Shown: positions 43,894 through 52,245 of the stretch, one piece after another
Layout: each line of letters opens with the position of its first letter
How positions within the stretch are numbered: the first letter of the stretch is position 1
NCBI GenBank assembly: GCA_963753485.1
Contig: CAVWCL010000012.1
Location: 62,001-126,000, forward strand
Direction: 5' to 3'
DNA length: 64,000 bases
Source: CAWDLX01 sp963753485
Lineage (GTDB): Bacteria > Actinomycetota > Actinomycetes > Mycobacteriales > Micromonosporaceae
Notes under the pieces: model-generated
Database searches by the model: none
What the model was told of the DNA's origin: nothing
Seen by the model: only the letters and a program-made list of their open reading frames with translations
Program-made: the position numbers and the translations under genes

Positions 43894-46035
43894 GTGCAAC
43901 AAATGACCCTATCGCTGTGGCTGCCCATTTCGCGCGCGAATTTCTATGGCGCCACCGACACCAACTGGTTCACGCGACGCCCAGGCACCGACTGCTGCAG
44001 CTCGTCGCGGATGGCCGCCCGCGACATTGAGTATCAGCCGTTGATGCTGGTGAGCGTCTTGCGCCGCTTGCTCGAGGTGCTTCCTTACTCGTTCGCGTAC
44101 AACTGGGAAGGCACATGTGCCTTCCGCGGCGACCACCCATCGCGGCTGCGACCGGCCAGCGTCACCATGACGCTCGACCTCACCGATACCAAACTGCCAC
44201 CGCCAGCGATGCCCGAGCACTTGCACGTGGCCTGGTCTGCGTCGGAGAAGCGAGCCAACCACTGCCTGCGCGAGGTCGGAATCACCCGGGTGGATCTTTA
44301 CGTCGATGAGAACGGCGCCTACGCCTTTACCGCTACCTACAACGGGCACAACCCCGACACCGTGCGAATCGCCCTAATGACCCACATCAAGGAAGTCTTC
44401 GGCGGCGCATACATCGTCCATCCAGACGTGGAGGACATGGCGGGGAAGGTGCATCGCAAGTTCAACGCTGGCAACGCGTCCCTCAAAGAATATGATGGCA
44501 TTAATGAGTCGAAGGTGGAGGGCACCCCGGATACCGTCGTTGGACCGCCATTGGGAATACTGAATTTCTACCAACTCCACGTGATGGCCGAGGGCCTCTG
44601 GAACGACTCCCTCCTACCACTGGTCTACCTGGAACGTCGTGACTGGGTAAAGGAATACCTCGATAGCGTTGAAGGATACGAATTCCTTCGCTCAATGGAG
44701 CGCGTCATCGAGGCAATCGCGACGGAGGCAGACGCGACCACGACACTCGGCAAGATCAGCATCATGCACCACTTCCTCACCGTCACTGCCAACACCTCCC
44801 TGCAGAAGCTGCGGGTAGCGCTGGAGAGCGTGCGACGCCGCTTGCTCGACGAAATGATGGGAGAGACGCACCGGCAGCGCCGGCTAGTCCAACTCAACCT
44901 CAACCACAACGTGCGTGAGCGCACCCCCGAGCTCGCCGTCGCCGCGACGGAGAACCAGATCAAGGGCTATGCCACGCTGGTCTCGGCAAAGCTACCCCTG
45001 ATCATGGGCGTGCGGGAGGTCGCCCGCCTGGCAACCGAACACCTCCAATGGATGGTTGACTCGGATCATTCGCCGCTACACTACGAACTGACGAACGAGA
45101 TGATCCGCCTCCGCGGCCAAGTACTTCATTGGAACAGCCTGCTCGATGAGCTGGACAACGCCGTCAAGAGCCTACAGCTCACCATCGAGCAGGCCTGGAT
45201 GGAGGAGCTGCTCTACGAGCAGCAGCAGGCCCGCGCCGACCAGGAAGCGCTGGCCGAAATCGAGCGCAGCCGGCAGAGCCGACCGAACTTCGGTAGCCCC
45301 AGCCGCTCCGCTTACCAGTTCGCAATGTTGTTCTTCACTGCCGTCGCGGGTATTTTTGCCGTCACCACCGTCAACTTCGACCAGCTGCGCGCCGCCAGCG
45401 CGAACGCTCCTTGGTGGATTGCCGCCTGGGAGATCCTAAAGGCCCTATGGATAGTCTGGGCCGGACTCGCCATCATTTTCATCCTGATTCCGGCAGCCCA
45501 GCACCGGCGGCGCGCGGCGCGTGACCGGGAGGGTGCACTGAGCAGCTATCCCTACGAATTCGCCTTCCGCCTCAATGAGAAACTCAAGGACAACGTACTG
45601 TCCAGCTTCGCTAACGACCGGACCCGCTACCGGCTCAACAAACCAGGAAACAGGCGCCAGATCCACCTCACGAACCGCGGATATGGTCGCATCGAACGCA
45701 TCAGCCCGGACTCGACGATCGCCAAGATCCACTCTACTGCGTCCTTCCGGCCGCGCTGGGCGCTCAGCTATGCTCGTTTCGAGATCATCTACGAGATCCT
45801 CATCCACCGCGGCGCCGACCGCACCGCCGACAGAACTCAGCAGTACCTGGTGCAAAGCCGCATCTTCGGCGAGTCACCCCGGGCCCTGAGCACGGACGAC
45901 CTGTTTGACCTTGTACAAAAGGTCGTCCACCACGTCGGCAGGCGAATATCAGCCGACGGAAGGATCCCACTAACTGACCTGCTCGACGCAACGCTGAGCC
46001 AGCCTGCTTCCGTCGCGCCGCACCGGAAGAAATGA
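43894..46035 (+). CDS. Large two-TM membrane protein, array paralogue 4
   Basis: 713 residues, the most divergent copy (LWLPISRANFYGA, VDENGAYAFTATY, FYQLHVMAEGLWND, LQKLRVALESVRR, ENQIKGYATLVSAKLPL, QQARADQEALAEIERS). TM helices are AMLFFTAVAGIFAVTTV and ILKALWIVWAGLAIIFILIP. The C-terminal domain has YEFAFRLNE, YGRIERISPDSTIAKIH and YARFEIIYEIL. GTG 43894 is preferred because AAGGAG sits seven bases before it; an upstream TTG at 43867 is possible. Base composition is slightly less GC-rich than the other copies. Confidence 0.8.
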   Translation: MQQMTLSLWLPISRANFYGATDTNWFTRRPGTDCCSSSRMAARDIEYQPLMLVSVLRRLLEVLPYSFAYNWEGTCAFRGDHPSRLRPASVTMTLDLTDTKLPPPAMPEHLHVAWSASEKRANHCLREVGITRVDLYVDENGAYAFTATYNGHNPDTVRIALMTHIKEVFGGAYIVHPDVEDMAGKVHRKFNAGNASLKEYDGINESKVEGTPDTVVGPPLGILNFYQLHVMAEGLWNDSLLPLVYLERRDWVKEYLDSVEGYEFLRSMERVIEAIATEADATTTLGKISIMHHFLTVTANTSLQKLRVALESVRRRLLDEMMGETHRQRRLVQLNLNHNVRERTPELAVAATENQIKGYATLVSAKLPLIMGVREVARLATEHLQWMVDSDHSPLHYELTNEMIRLRGQVLHWNSLLDELDNAVKSLQLTIEQAWMEELLYEQQQARADQEALAEIERSRQSRPNFGSPSRSAYQFAMLFFTAVAGIFAVTTVNFDQLRAASANAPWWIAAWEILKALWIVWAGLAIIFILIPAAQHRRRAARDREGALSSYPYEFAFRLNEKLKDNVLSSFANDRTRYRLNKPGNRRQIHLTNRGYGRIERISPDSTIAKIHSTASFRPRWALSYARFEIIYEILIHRGADRTADRTQQYLVQSRIFGESPRALSTDDLFDLVQKVVHHVGRRISADGRIPLTDLLDATLSQPASVAPHRKK

Positions 46036-46132
46036 TTCGCCATGTTCGACGACCTTTGCTCCAGGCGGCCAAATGGTCGCCACCGGACGTCGAAGCCTTT
46101 GGTCAGGCTCGACGTACTGCGTTTTCGTTGAA

Positions 46133-46357
46133 GACCTGCGCTTCCCGGCCACCAAGAACCAGGCCGAGGGTGACCTACGCCCCGCCAAGACCCAGCAGAA
46201 GATCTCCGGCCGGCTGCGCTGCGAGAAGACCACCAGCTACCGCTACCGCATCGCCAGCTACACCAGCACCGCCGCCAAGCACGGCATCGGCATCCTGCAG
46301 GCTCGCCGCGACGCGCTGATCGGCCACGCCCGGATGCCGGAGCCGATGACCCAGTGA
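46133..46357 (+). pseudogene. IS66-family transposase, C-terminal remnant
   Basis: About 75 residues match the end of IS66 TnpC: LRFPATKNQAEGDLRPAK (usually FxNNQAERDLRxxK), then QQKISGRLR and YTSTAAKHG. The invariant N-N and E-R are altered (KNQAEG) and nothing of the rest of the element is visible. It marks the border between the paralogue array and the mobile-element region. Confidence 0.75.
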
Positions 46358-46560
46358 CACAGAGTGATCCGCACAGGTCGATCAGGTAAGGCGGTTACAG
46401 AGCGTGAGATGGTGAATATTTACTCGCCGTTGTCCGAACCGCCGACGATACCTCAGCACCCTCCCGCGACGGATCGCACCTGGCTGGGTCGCACCATACA
46501 CGTGCTCACGGCCACGCAGTTCATCGCGGCGCCCAGCCGGCCACCGGCAGAGAGCAGCGC

Positions 46561-47502
46561 CTACCGGAAGTCCTCGATACCTACGCCGTCCTCGCGCTCC
46601 CAGCCGTACGCGGCCAGGTAACCCCAGCAGTCGGGTCGGCTGCCATCTGTATCGGTGATGTCGTAGGCGTCGGCGAGTTGGCGGGAGGAGATGATCGTGC
46701 CAGCCCAACGGTCCGCATCGCCCGCCCGGGCGAGCGCGGCGACGCCTCTGGCCACGTAGGTGGGCGACTCGGAGATTGCGAACCCCGGCCTTGCGGCGCA
46801 CGCCTCTCGCCAGCTGGCTTCGGTGACGCCGAAGTTTTCCAACATTCGTTCCGAGCGCAGCCAGCCCGGGGTCACGCCGGCCGCCGTGACGGGCAGGTTC
46901 TCGAGCTCGGCGGCGAGGCCCTTGACGATCCGCTCGACGTTGGCCTTCACCAGGTCGTAGTAGAACCCGACGTTGTGACGGAACTCGGCGTTGGCCTGCG
47001 ACGTGCCGTCGGTCATCTCCACCACCAGGCCACGGGTGCCGTGCAACGCGGCGGTGCGCAGCATCAGCGGGATCGCCGCCCGACCAGTGATCAGGTGGGT
47101 GTGCACACCCATTTGCAGCATGCGCAGGCCACCGCGCCAGTCGTGCTCCCAGAGCGGCTTGTCCCATTCCATGTACCGGTCACCGCCGAAGATGTCATTG
47201 ATCAGCACATCCAAGCGGCCCTGCTCCCGCTCGACGACTGCAACCAGCTCGGCCACCGCATCCGGGTCCTCGTGGTCAACGACGAGGCCAGCGCCCGATC
47301 CGCCCGTGGCACGCATCAACTCGCCGGTTTCCTCGATGGTCTCTGGCCGGTCGAGTTCCGAAGGACCGGCGGCCCGGCTGCTGCGGCCAGTCGCATAGAC
47401 GAAGTGCCCAGACCGCGCCAGTTCGATGGCGATCGCCCGGCCCGCACCCCGGGTGGCACCGGCCACCAGGGCAACGCGCGTGCGGCCGGCCTCATCACCC
47501 AC
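46561..47502 (-). CDS. Short-chain dehydrogenase/reductase
   Basis: About 313 residues. Rossmann motif VALVAGATRGAGRAIAIELA, active site YYDLVKAN (YxxxK) and DVLINDIFGGD after a first helical part; the C-terminal lid has WAGTIISSRQLADAYDITD, seen in SDRs of the actinobacterial 'SDR family oxidoreductase' group. GTG 47502 is the nearest start before the Rossmann strand; the frame stays open upstream without SDR features. The substrate is unknown. It is flanked by IS66 and integrase remnants. Confidence 0.85.
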   Translation of the reverse strand: MGDEAGRTRVALVAGATRGAGRAIAIELARSGHFVYATGRSSRAAGPSELDRPETIEETGELMRATGGSGAGLVVDHEDPDAVAELVAVVEREQGRLDVLINDIFGGDRYMEWDKPLWEHDWRGGLRMLQMGVHTHLITGRAAIPLMLRTAALHGTRGLVVEMTDGTSQANAEFRHNVGFYYDLVKANVERIVKGLAAELENLPVTAAGVTPGWLRSERMLENFGVTEASWREACAARPGFAISESPTYVARGVAALARAGDADRWAGTIISSRQLADAYDITDTDGSRPDCWGYLAAYGWEREDGVGIEDFR

Positions 47503-48023
47503 CAGACTATTGAAACACCGTCGACCGCCGTCGGCACGGGCAGTGATCTGCACACACGCCGCCGACGAGGAGTCCGACCCACACTGCGTCGAGAAGCACA
47601 GGCCACCGGCAGCAACGTCACTGGCCCGCCGAGTGTTCCGGATCCGGCCCGTTGTTGACCACTGCACCACGCTCGATCTCGACGGCCGAGCCACCTGCTT
47701 CGGTATTGACGTCGAGAGAAAGCCACCCCGGATCGCCCTCCGTCGACAATCCACAATGGACTTCAGCGCAGCTGGCTCATGTCGACGCCGGCACCGGGCT
47801 CGCCTCGCCGCTGAATCGGAAGGCCGCGGCGTAGCCCGGTGGTTGGCTGACCCCGCGCGGCCCGGCCACTGACCCGGCCGGCACGAATCACCCTTCCGCT
47901 GCTCAAGATCGCTGCTGGCAGCCCGAGGCTTGCCCACGATCTCCAGCGGTGGGCCGATGACCTGCGCGCGTTTCTGGAGCGGCCCGGCGGTATCGAACAA
48001 GTTCGTCGCCCTGCTGAGATACG
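47503..48023. other. No gene recognised
   Basis: 521 bases between the SDR gene and the Rpn remnant. Open frames here are shadows or run-ons without family features. Confidence 0.3.
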
Positions 48024-48300
48024 TTGAGTTGGTTCGGTGAGGCCCCCACCGACCAACTGCACAACCTGGTCGCCACCAGTGGTCCTGAGGCAGCGGAGGC
48101 CTACCTGACCACCGCCGAGATGCTCCGCGCCGAGGAGGCCCGCGACCACGCCGAGGCACTCGTGCAGCTGCTCAGACTCTCAAGTTCGGTCCATTGCCAC
48201 AGGCTGCACTCGACACTGTGCGCCCCGCGGCCGTCGCGCAGTTGGAAGGTTGGACCGCCCCGTTCTCACCGCCGACACGCTGGAATAGGCTCTGGGCTGA
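48024..48300 (+). pseudogene. Rpn-family recombination-promoting nuclease, C-terminal remnant
   Basis: The first frame reads SGPEAAEAYLTTAEMLRAEE and AEALVQLLR; after a one- to two-base shift near 48180 the next reads LKFGPLPQAALDTVRPA and AQLEGWTA; after another shift near 48262 comes VLTADTLE, an amber codon, then ALG and TGA at 48298-48300. Together they reproduce the C-terminal DUF4351-like end of Rpn proteins, so it is a decayed copy with at least two frameshifts and a nonsense codon. Confidence 0.6.
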
Positions 48301-48318
48301 GATCGCCTTCCCCCGAAT

Positions 48319-48426
48319 CACCTGCGGCACGCTCACGCATCCTGGTTGCTGGCCGGCAGCGCCGACATCCAGGTCGTCAAGGAACGCCTCGGCCACGGCA
48401 GCATCACCACCACCGTGCCGGTATGA
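48319..48426 (+). pseudogene. Tyrosine recombinase/integrase remnant
   Basis: The frame encodes HLRHAHASWLLAGSADIQVV and KERLGHGSITTT before a TGA; these are the catalytic HxLRH and LGH boxes of phage-type integrases. The catalytic Tyr region is missing: sequence after the stop resumes as ALNALARIRTR in another frame. It is a relic of an integrated element. Confidence 0.7.
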
Positions 48427-48692
48427 CGCAGCGCTCAACGCGCTCGCCCGGATTCGAACGAGGAGGGCCACGTAGCACGCCAGGTATGAGTGGCGGACGA
48501 GAGCGGCGCCGCGTCCGTTCTCGCCCGCTGTGCAACCCCTTCCTTGACTACGGCGCCCGTCGCAGTTTCCTGAACGCTCGCGAGCAAGCCTGCGGTCCTC
48601 GAGCAGGCCTACGTCGGCCTGACGCCTTTCGAAACGTTTGCGTACCCGTCGATGCCGGCCCTGAGGAGGTGATCTGTGCGTCGATCGTCGAT

Positions 48693-49592
48693 TCAGGGTG
48701 TAACGGCGGCGTGGGCCAGGACGCGTTCGCCGAGCTGCTCATCCCCGGTCACGACGACCGCCGCCGTGGCGGGGGAGATTCGGCCGGCGGTGAGGCGGGA
48801 GAACGTCTCCCAGTTCATGGCGAGCTCTACGGTTGCCGATCGGCCCTCCCCTCGACGCAGGTGCGCCCGGCCGGCGTCATCGACGGTGATCAGGTCGTCG
48901 AACGCGACCGGCCCGTCGACCTTCAGCCGCACTGACGAACCGGTCGGGGCGCCGGCCAACTTGGCCACGACGCGGGGTAGAGCGCTGGTCAGGATCTCGT
49001 ACGCATAGTGGGCGCCGGGTGCGCCCAGACCACCGGGCTCATCGATGGCCCGCCGGATGTCCTGCTCGTGCACCCACGCGTCGAACGCCCGGTGGGTGAG
49101 CAGGATGCTGAGGGTCACCGGCGCGCCGTACGCGGTGACGGCCGGCTGGTCGGGGTCGGGAGGGCAGGCGATGAGCTGCCGGCGGCGGCGGGCGAACACG
49201 TCGCGCAGCTCGGCCAGAACCGAGTGTGGATCAGCATCGTGGCGCGCCTGCACCGGCCGGCCGGCGATCGCGGCCAGACCCTCGCTCGGCGGTGGATGAC
49301 CCGCGGCCATCCAGAGTTCGCCGCCGACAAGGTGGGAGTAGACATCTTTTACTGTCCACTCAGGACATTCGGTCGGGGCCGCCCACTAGGCGTCGGTCAG
49401 CATCTCGCCGAGAGAGATGACTGCGTCGATGCACTGGGCCCAGGCGGCGATACTGGCGGCGGTCCGATCCCCGGCGTCGGCGCGGTCCACAGCGACCGCC
49501 GGGTCGGCGACGACGCCTTGTTCTCCGGGCGACCTGGTCGTGGGCGAGTTCGCAGCGGCGTCGGTCGCCTGGTTCTCGGCGGGGCTGGTCAT
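48693..49592 (-). pseudogene. Mycothiol-type maleylpyruvate isomerase family gene with in-frame amber codon
   Basis: One frame runs from ATG 49592 to a stop at 48693, interrupted only by TAG at 49386-49388. The residues flanking the TAG read EMLTDA and WAAPTECPEWTVKDVYSHL; the family has TxxQWxxPTxCPxWTVxDVxxH, so the TAG probably replaced a Gln codon (CAG to TAG). The downstream part continues with HRAFDAWVHEQDIR and a C-terminal SCP-2-like domain. Initiation after the TAG would lose the first metal His helix. Recent single-base inactivation is most likely. Confidence 0.75.
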
Positions 49593-49651
49593 GCGATCAG
49601 CGTCGCCGGTCCGTGGCGGCGATGCGAGGCCGCGCGTGGCAACATGGACGG

Positions 49652-49753
49652 GTGAGCGTCGAGAAGCTGGCCCGGCTGGTCGCCGATGGCGGTGTGCTGG
49701 TGCTCAGTGGGGCGGGCCTGTCGACCGAGTCATCGAATTCTGCGATGGTCTGA
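49652..49753 (+). pseudogene. Sir2-type NAD-dependent deacetylase, N-terminal stub
   Basis: GTG 49652 begins VEKLARLVADGGVLVLSGAG, then LSTES, the NAD-binding opening of sirtuins (GAGxS), but the reading diverges right after LSTES and stops at 49753. The rest of a sirtuin gene is not seen in the next kilobase, so the gene was truncated by a rearrangement at about 49730. Confidence 0.7.
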
Positions 49754-50217
49754 AGAGACTGGCTGCCTGCTGCGGTAGTCGAAACCCGCTCAAGGCGAAT
49801 TTTTCGGACGAGGCCAGCCTGCCGGACCACGTGGAACTGAACCACTACGCGGCCTGCGGGAGACGTAGACACCCTGTGCACCTCGGATTCCGACAGCCCC
49901 AACCCAGTATCGCCGTCGATAGCGGCGCTCTCCGCGCAATCGAATACCTTTTTTACGTACCGGGACGGTTGCCCGCGGTTCGGTGAAGCCGGTGGAAAGT
50001 TCAACGGAAACGACCTGCTAATAATACGTCCGGTCGGCCCGCATTCCGAGCGCGTACGTGAGGGCGTCAGGCTCAAGATCTGCGGAATCAAAGGACTGCT
50101 GTATCGGGCCCGTCATACAATCCTCGTTTCGAGGTCGCCCTCCTACAGCGCGACCTACCGCTACCCTGCGTCACCCATTGTGGCGACTTAGATCCAACTT
50201 GTCCAATCAGCCGGCCA
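49754..50217. other. No gene recognised
   Basis: 464 bases of apparently junction DNA between the Sir2 stub and the IS110 remnant; base composition is lower in GC than flanking genes in places (for example around 50010-50160). Confidence 0.3.
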
Positions 50218-50472
50218 GTGTCGCCGGACTCTGAAAATTTGCTACGCCGCTTCGGCGGCGCCCGAAACCAGGTCGCTGTGAAGAAGGCCATCGTGGCGAT
50301 TGCCCACACGCTGTGCGTGATCGTGTGGCACCTGCTGCATGCTGACGTGGACTACGCCGACCTCGGCGCCGACTACTACATCCGCAGGGACAACCCCGGG
50401 ATCCGCAAGAACCAACTTGTCCGCCAGCTCCAAGAGCTCGGCTACGCCGTCGAGCTTGCGCTGGCCGCGTAA
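50218..50472 (+). pseudogene. IS110-family transposase, C-terminal remnant
   Basis: About 75 residues match the IS110/IS116 end: KKAIVAIAHTLCVIVWHLL, then YADLGADYYIRR and NQLVRQLQELGYAVEL. The RuvC-like N-terminal half and the catalytic Ser region are absent. It is an inactive fragment in the same orientation as the IS66 and integrase remnants. Confidence 0.75.
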
Positions 50473-50949
50473 CGGAACGCCCCTGAATCCCATCAGAACT
50501 TCGTCCTGACAACGCTGGCTGGGGCGGTGTTCAGTTTCGTCTCGGCGGAGCCGTATCAACCGCCGTAGCCGGAGGGTTTGTGGCCGGTTTGAGCCGTTTC
50601 CGGCTCGGTGCTGACAAACGCCGGTAAGGGGGTCGGGGTCAAGACTGGATGACGAGGATCTGGATGACGACTAGTTCGCGCGCGTCGTCCCGTGAGGCGA
50701 CGATCGGGAGGTACGGCAACTGGCCCCGTGGCCAGCCGGGGCCCCATTTTGCGGTCGGGAACCCGTGAAGGAACGGACCAGGCCTACGCCGGATTCTCCA
50801 ACCAAACAGGTGACGCAACACTGACCGTCTGCGCCGACCGCGGCTGCTCGGCCCGATTCCTTGTCGCGGCGGGGTCGGTGGGCCAGTGCGGTGACGTGGG
50901 GTCGGGCGCGGCGCGTCCGCGGCATTGCGCACCTTCGTAGGGTGGCAGT
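50473..50949. other. No gene recognised
   Basis: 477 bases with only spurious open frames. Confidence 0.3.
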
Positions 50950-51426
50950 ATGACGCTGCCGATCTTCGAGTTCTCCTTCCCCGGTCCGCTTCGCGATCAG
51001 CTCGTGGCCGCCGTGCTCGATGGATCGAAGACATCGACGACGGGCCTGCTTGCCGGGTACGAGGTCGAAGATCTTCCGCTGCCGAAGGTCGGCTCCCGGT
51101 CCGTGGTGATCGACTCCGAGGGGCGCCCCGTGGCGGTCATCGAGATCACGAGCGTACGCGTGGTGCCGTTGGGAGAGGTCGAGCTGGCACACGTACTGGA
51201 CGAGGGCGAAGGACTCACGACGGTGGCCGACTGGCGGGCGGTCCATGAACGCGGCTGGCACAGCGCCGAGGAACGCGCAGAGTTGGGTGATCCCACCTTC
51301 ACCGTCGATGACGCCACCCCGCTGGTGCTCGTACGGTTCCGGCTGGTCGCAGACGCCGTGCAACACGATCCGGGCGTGGGCGAGTTCGAGGAATCCGAGG
51401 ATGTCGGTGAGCAGCTTCGCGGGTGA
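50950..51426 (+). CDS. ASCH-domain protein
   Basis: 158 residues of the ASCH (PUA-like) fold: VLDGSKTSTTGLL is the conserved GxKxxT region, then GSRSVVIDSEGRPVAVIEIT and the C-terminal PLVLVRFRLVA strand. ASCH proteins bind RNA or nucleosides; some hydrolyse N4-acetylcytidine. It is the only complete non-transposon gene in this stretch. ATG 50950 follows the GC-rich gap with a modest ribosome site (AGGGTGG). Confidence 0.8.
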   Translation: MTLPIFEFSFPGPLRDQLVAAVLDGSKTSTTGLLAGYEVEDLPLPKVGSRSVVIDSEGRPVAVIEITSVRVVPLGEVELAHVLDEGEGLTTVADWRAVHERGWHSAEERAELGDPTFTVDDATPLVLVRFRLVADAVQHDPGVGEFEESEDVGEQLRG

Positions 51427-52120
51427 ACACGACGGTGCGGGCGCCGAGCAGGACGATCGACGCCATCACGGGCCCTTCTTCGTAGGGATGCGGTCGCTCA
51501 AGATCCGTTGACTGCCAGGCCCACGCGGACGCGATCTAGCTGCCGGATGCCCGCGCAACCATCACCGCGGCGCGGAACATCGCGCTCCTGATGGGTTCCA
51601 GTCGCCCCTGCCCGAGGTCCATCTCGCAGTGGAAGCCAGTAGTACTTTCTTAGTTGTCGGACCACGGGCGTGCACGCGGCTGACCTTGGCAGTGTCGGTG
51701 AGGCCCGGCTGCTCGGGTTCGCCCACGCGGGACGTGGCTGGCTGCGAGTCCGATCGACGGAAGAAGAGCGAGGTGCGCGGTCATCCGGGCCGCGACGTCA
51801 GCGTCCAGCTCGGGTCCGTGGCCAAACGACCAAGCGCCGCTGTTCTGCATGGCGACCGGGTCGTGATGCAGCGGCGTGCCAAACCACGGGCTTCGCTGAC
51901 TCCGCTACGTCACCCTTACCGTGGCGGCCCAAGCCTTCGCCACCGTGCTCAGACTCGAATCCAAAGCCGCTGCGCCGGGTCGCGTCTGGACACGAGAGTG
52001 GTGCTCATCTCATTCGTTGCCGGCCACTGCCGGACCATGACGGCTGGTCCTGCTAACAAATGATCAAGGCCCCGCTCTCGGAGATCCGAGTGCAGGGCCT
52101 GTGACCTGGTGTTTCTTTGT
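51427..52120. other. No gene recognised
   Basis: 694 bases; open frames on both strands lack recognisable features. Confidence 0.3.
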
Positions 52121-52166
52121 ATCGGGGCTAGGATTTGAACCTATCTCTGGGTTATGAGCCCAACCG
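52121..52166 (-). other. 3' half of a tRNA-Met(CAT)-like sequence, putative att remnant
   Basis: On the minus strand the sequence shows an anticodon stem and loop, TTGGG-CTCATAA-CCCAG, then a T-arm with GGTTCAAATCC and an acceptor 3' strand ending CCCCGAT. The variable region is shortened and no D-arm or 5' acceptor strand is found upstream, so it is not a working tRNA. Such anticodon-to-3'-end duplications are typical attachment-site remnants left by integrative elements; an integrase relic lies 3.7 kb away. Confidence 0.5.
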
Positions 52167-52201
52167 ACAACGTGTTCACGTCGCCGGACCCGACGGGGAG
52201 G

Positions 52202-52236
52202 GTGTCACGGGAATCGTGGAATTTGAGTGACGGTCC
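52202..52236 (+). repeat. IS256-family left inverted repeat
   Basis: 35 bases; pairs with 53640-53674 in inverted orientation with about eight mismatches, mostly in the outer half. Confidence 0.8.
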
Positions 52237-52245
52237 GGTCTGATG

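Noticed and set aside
49652..49753. Sirtuin-type anti-phage gene
   Set aside because: Only the first ~27 residues of a Sir2 domain remain, so no functional protein can be made.
52121..52200. Complete tRNA-Met gene
   Set aside because: No D-arm, no 5' acceptor strand and a shortened variable region; only the 3' half is present.
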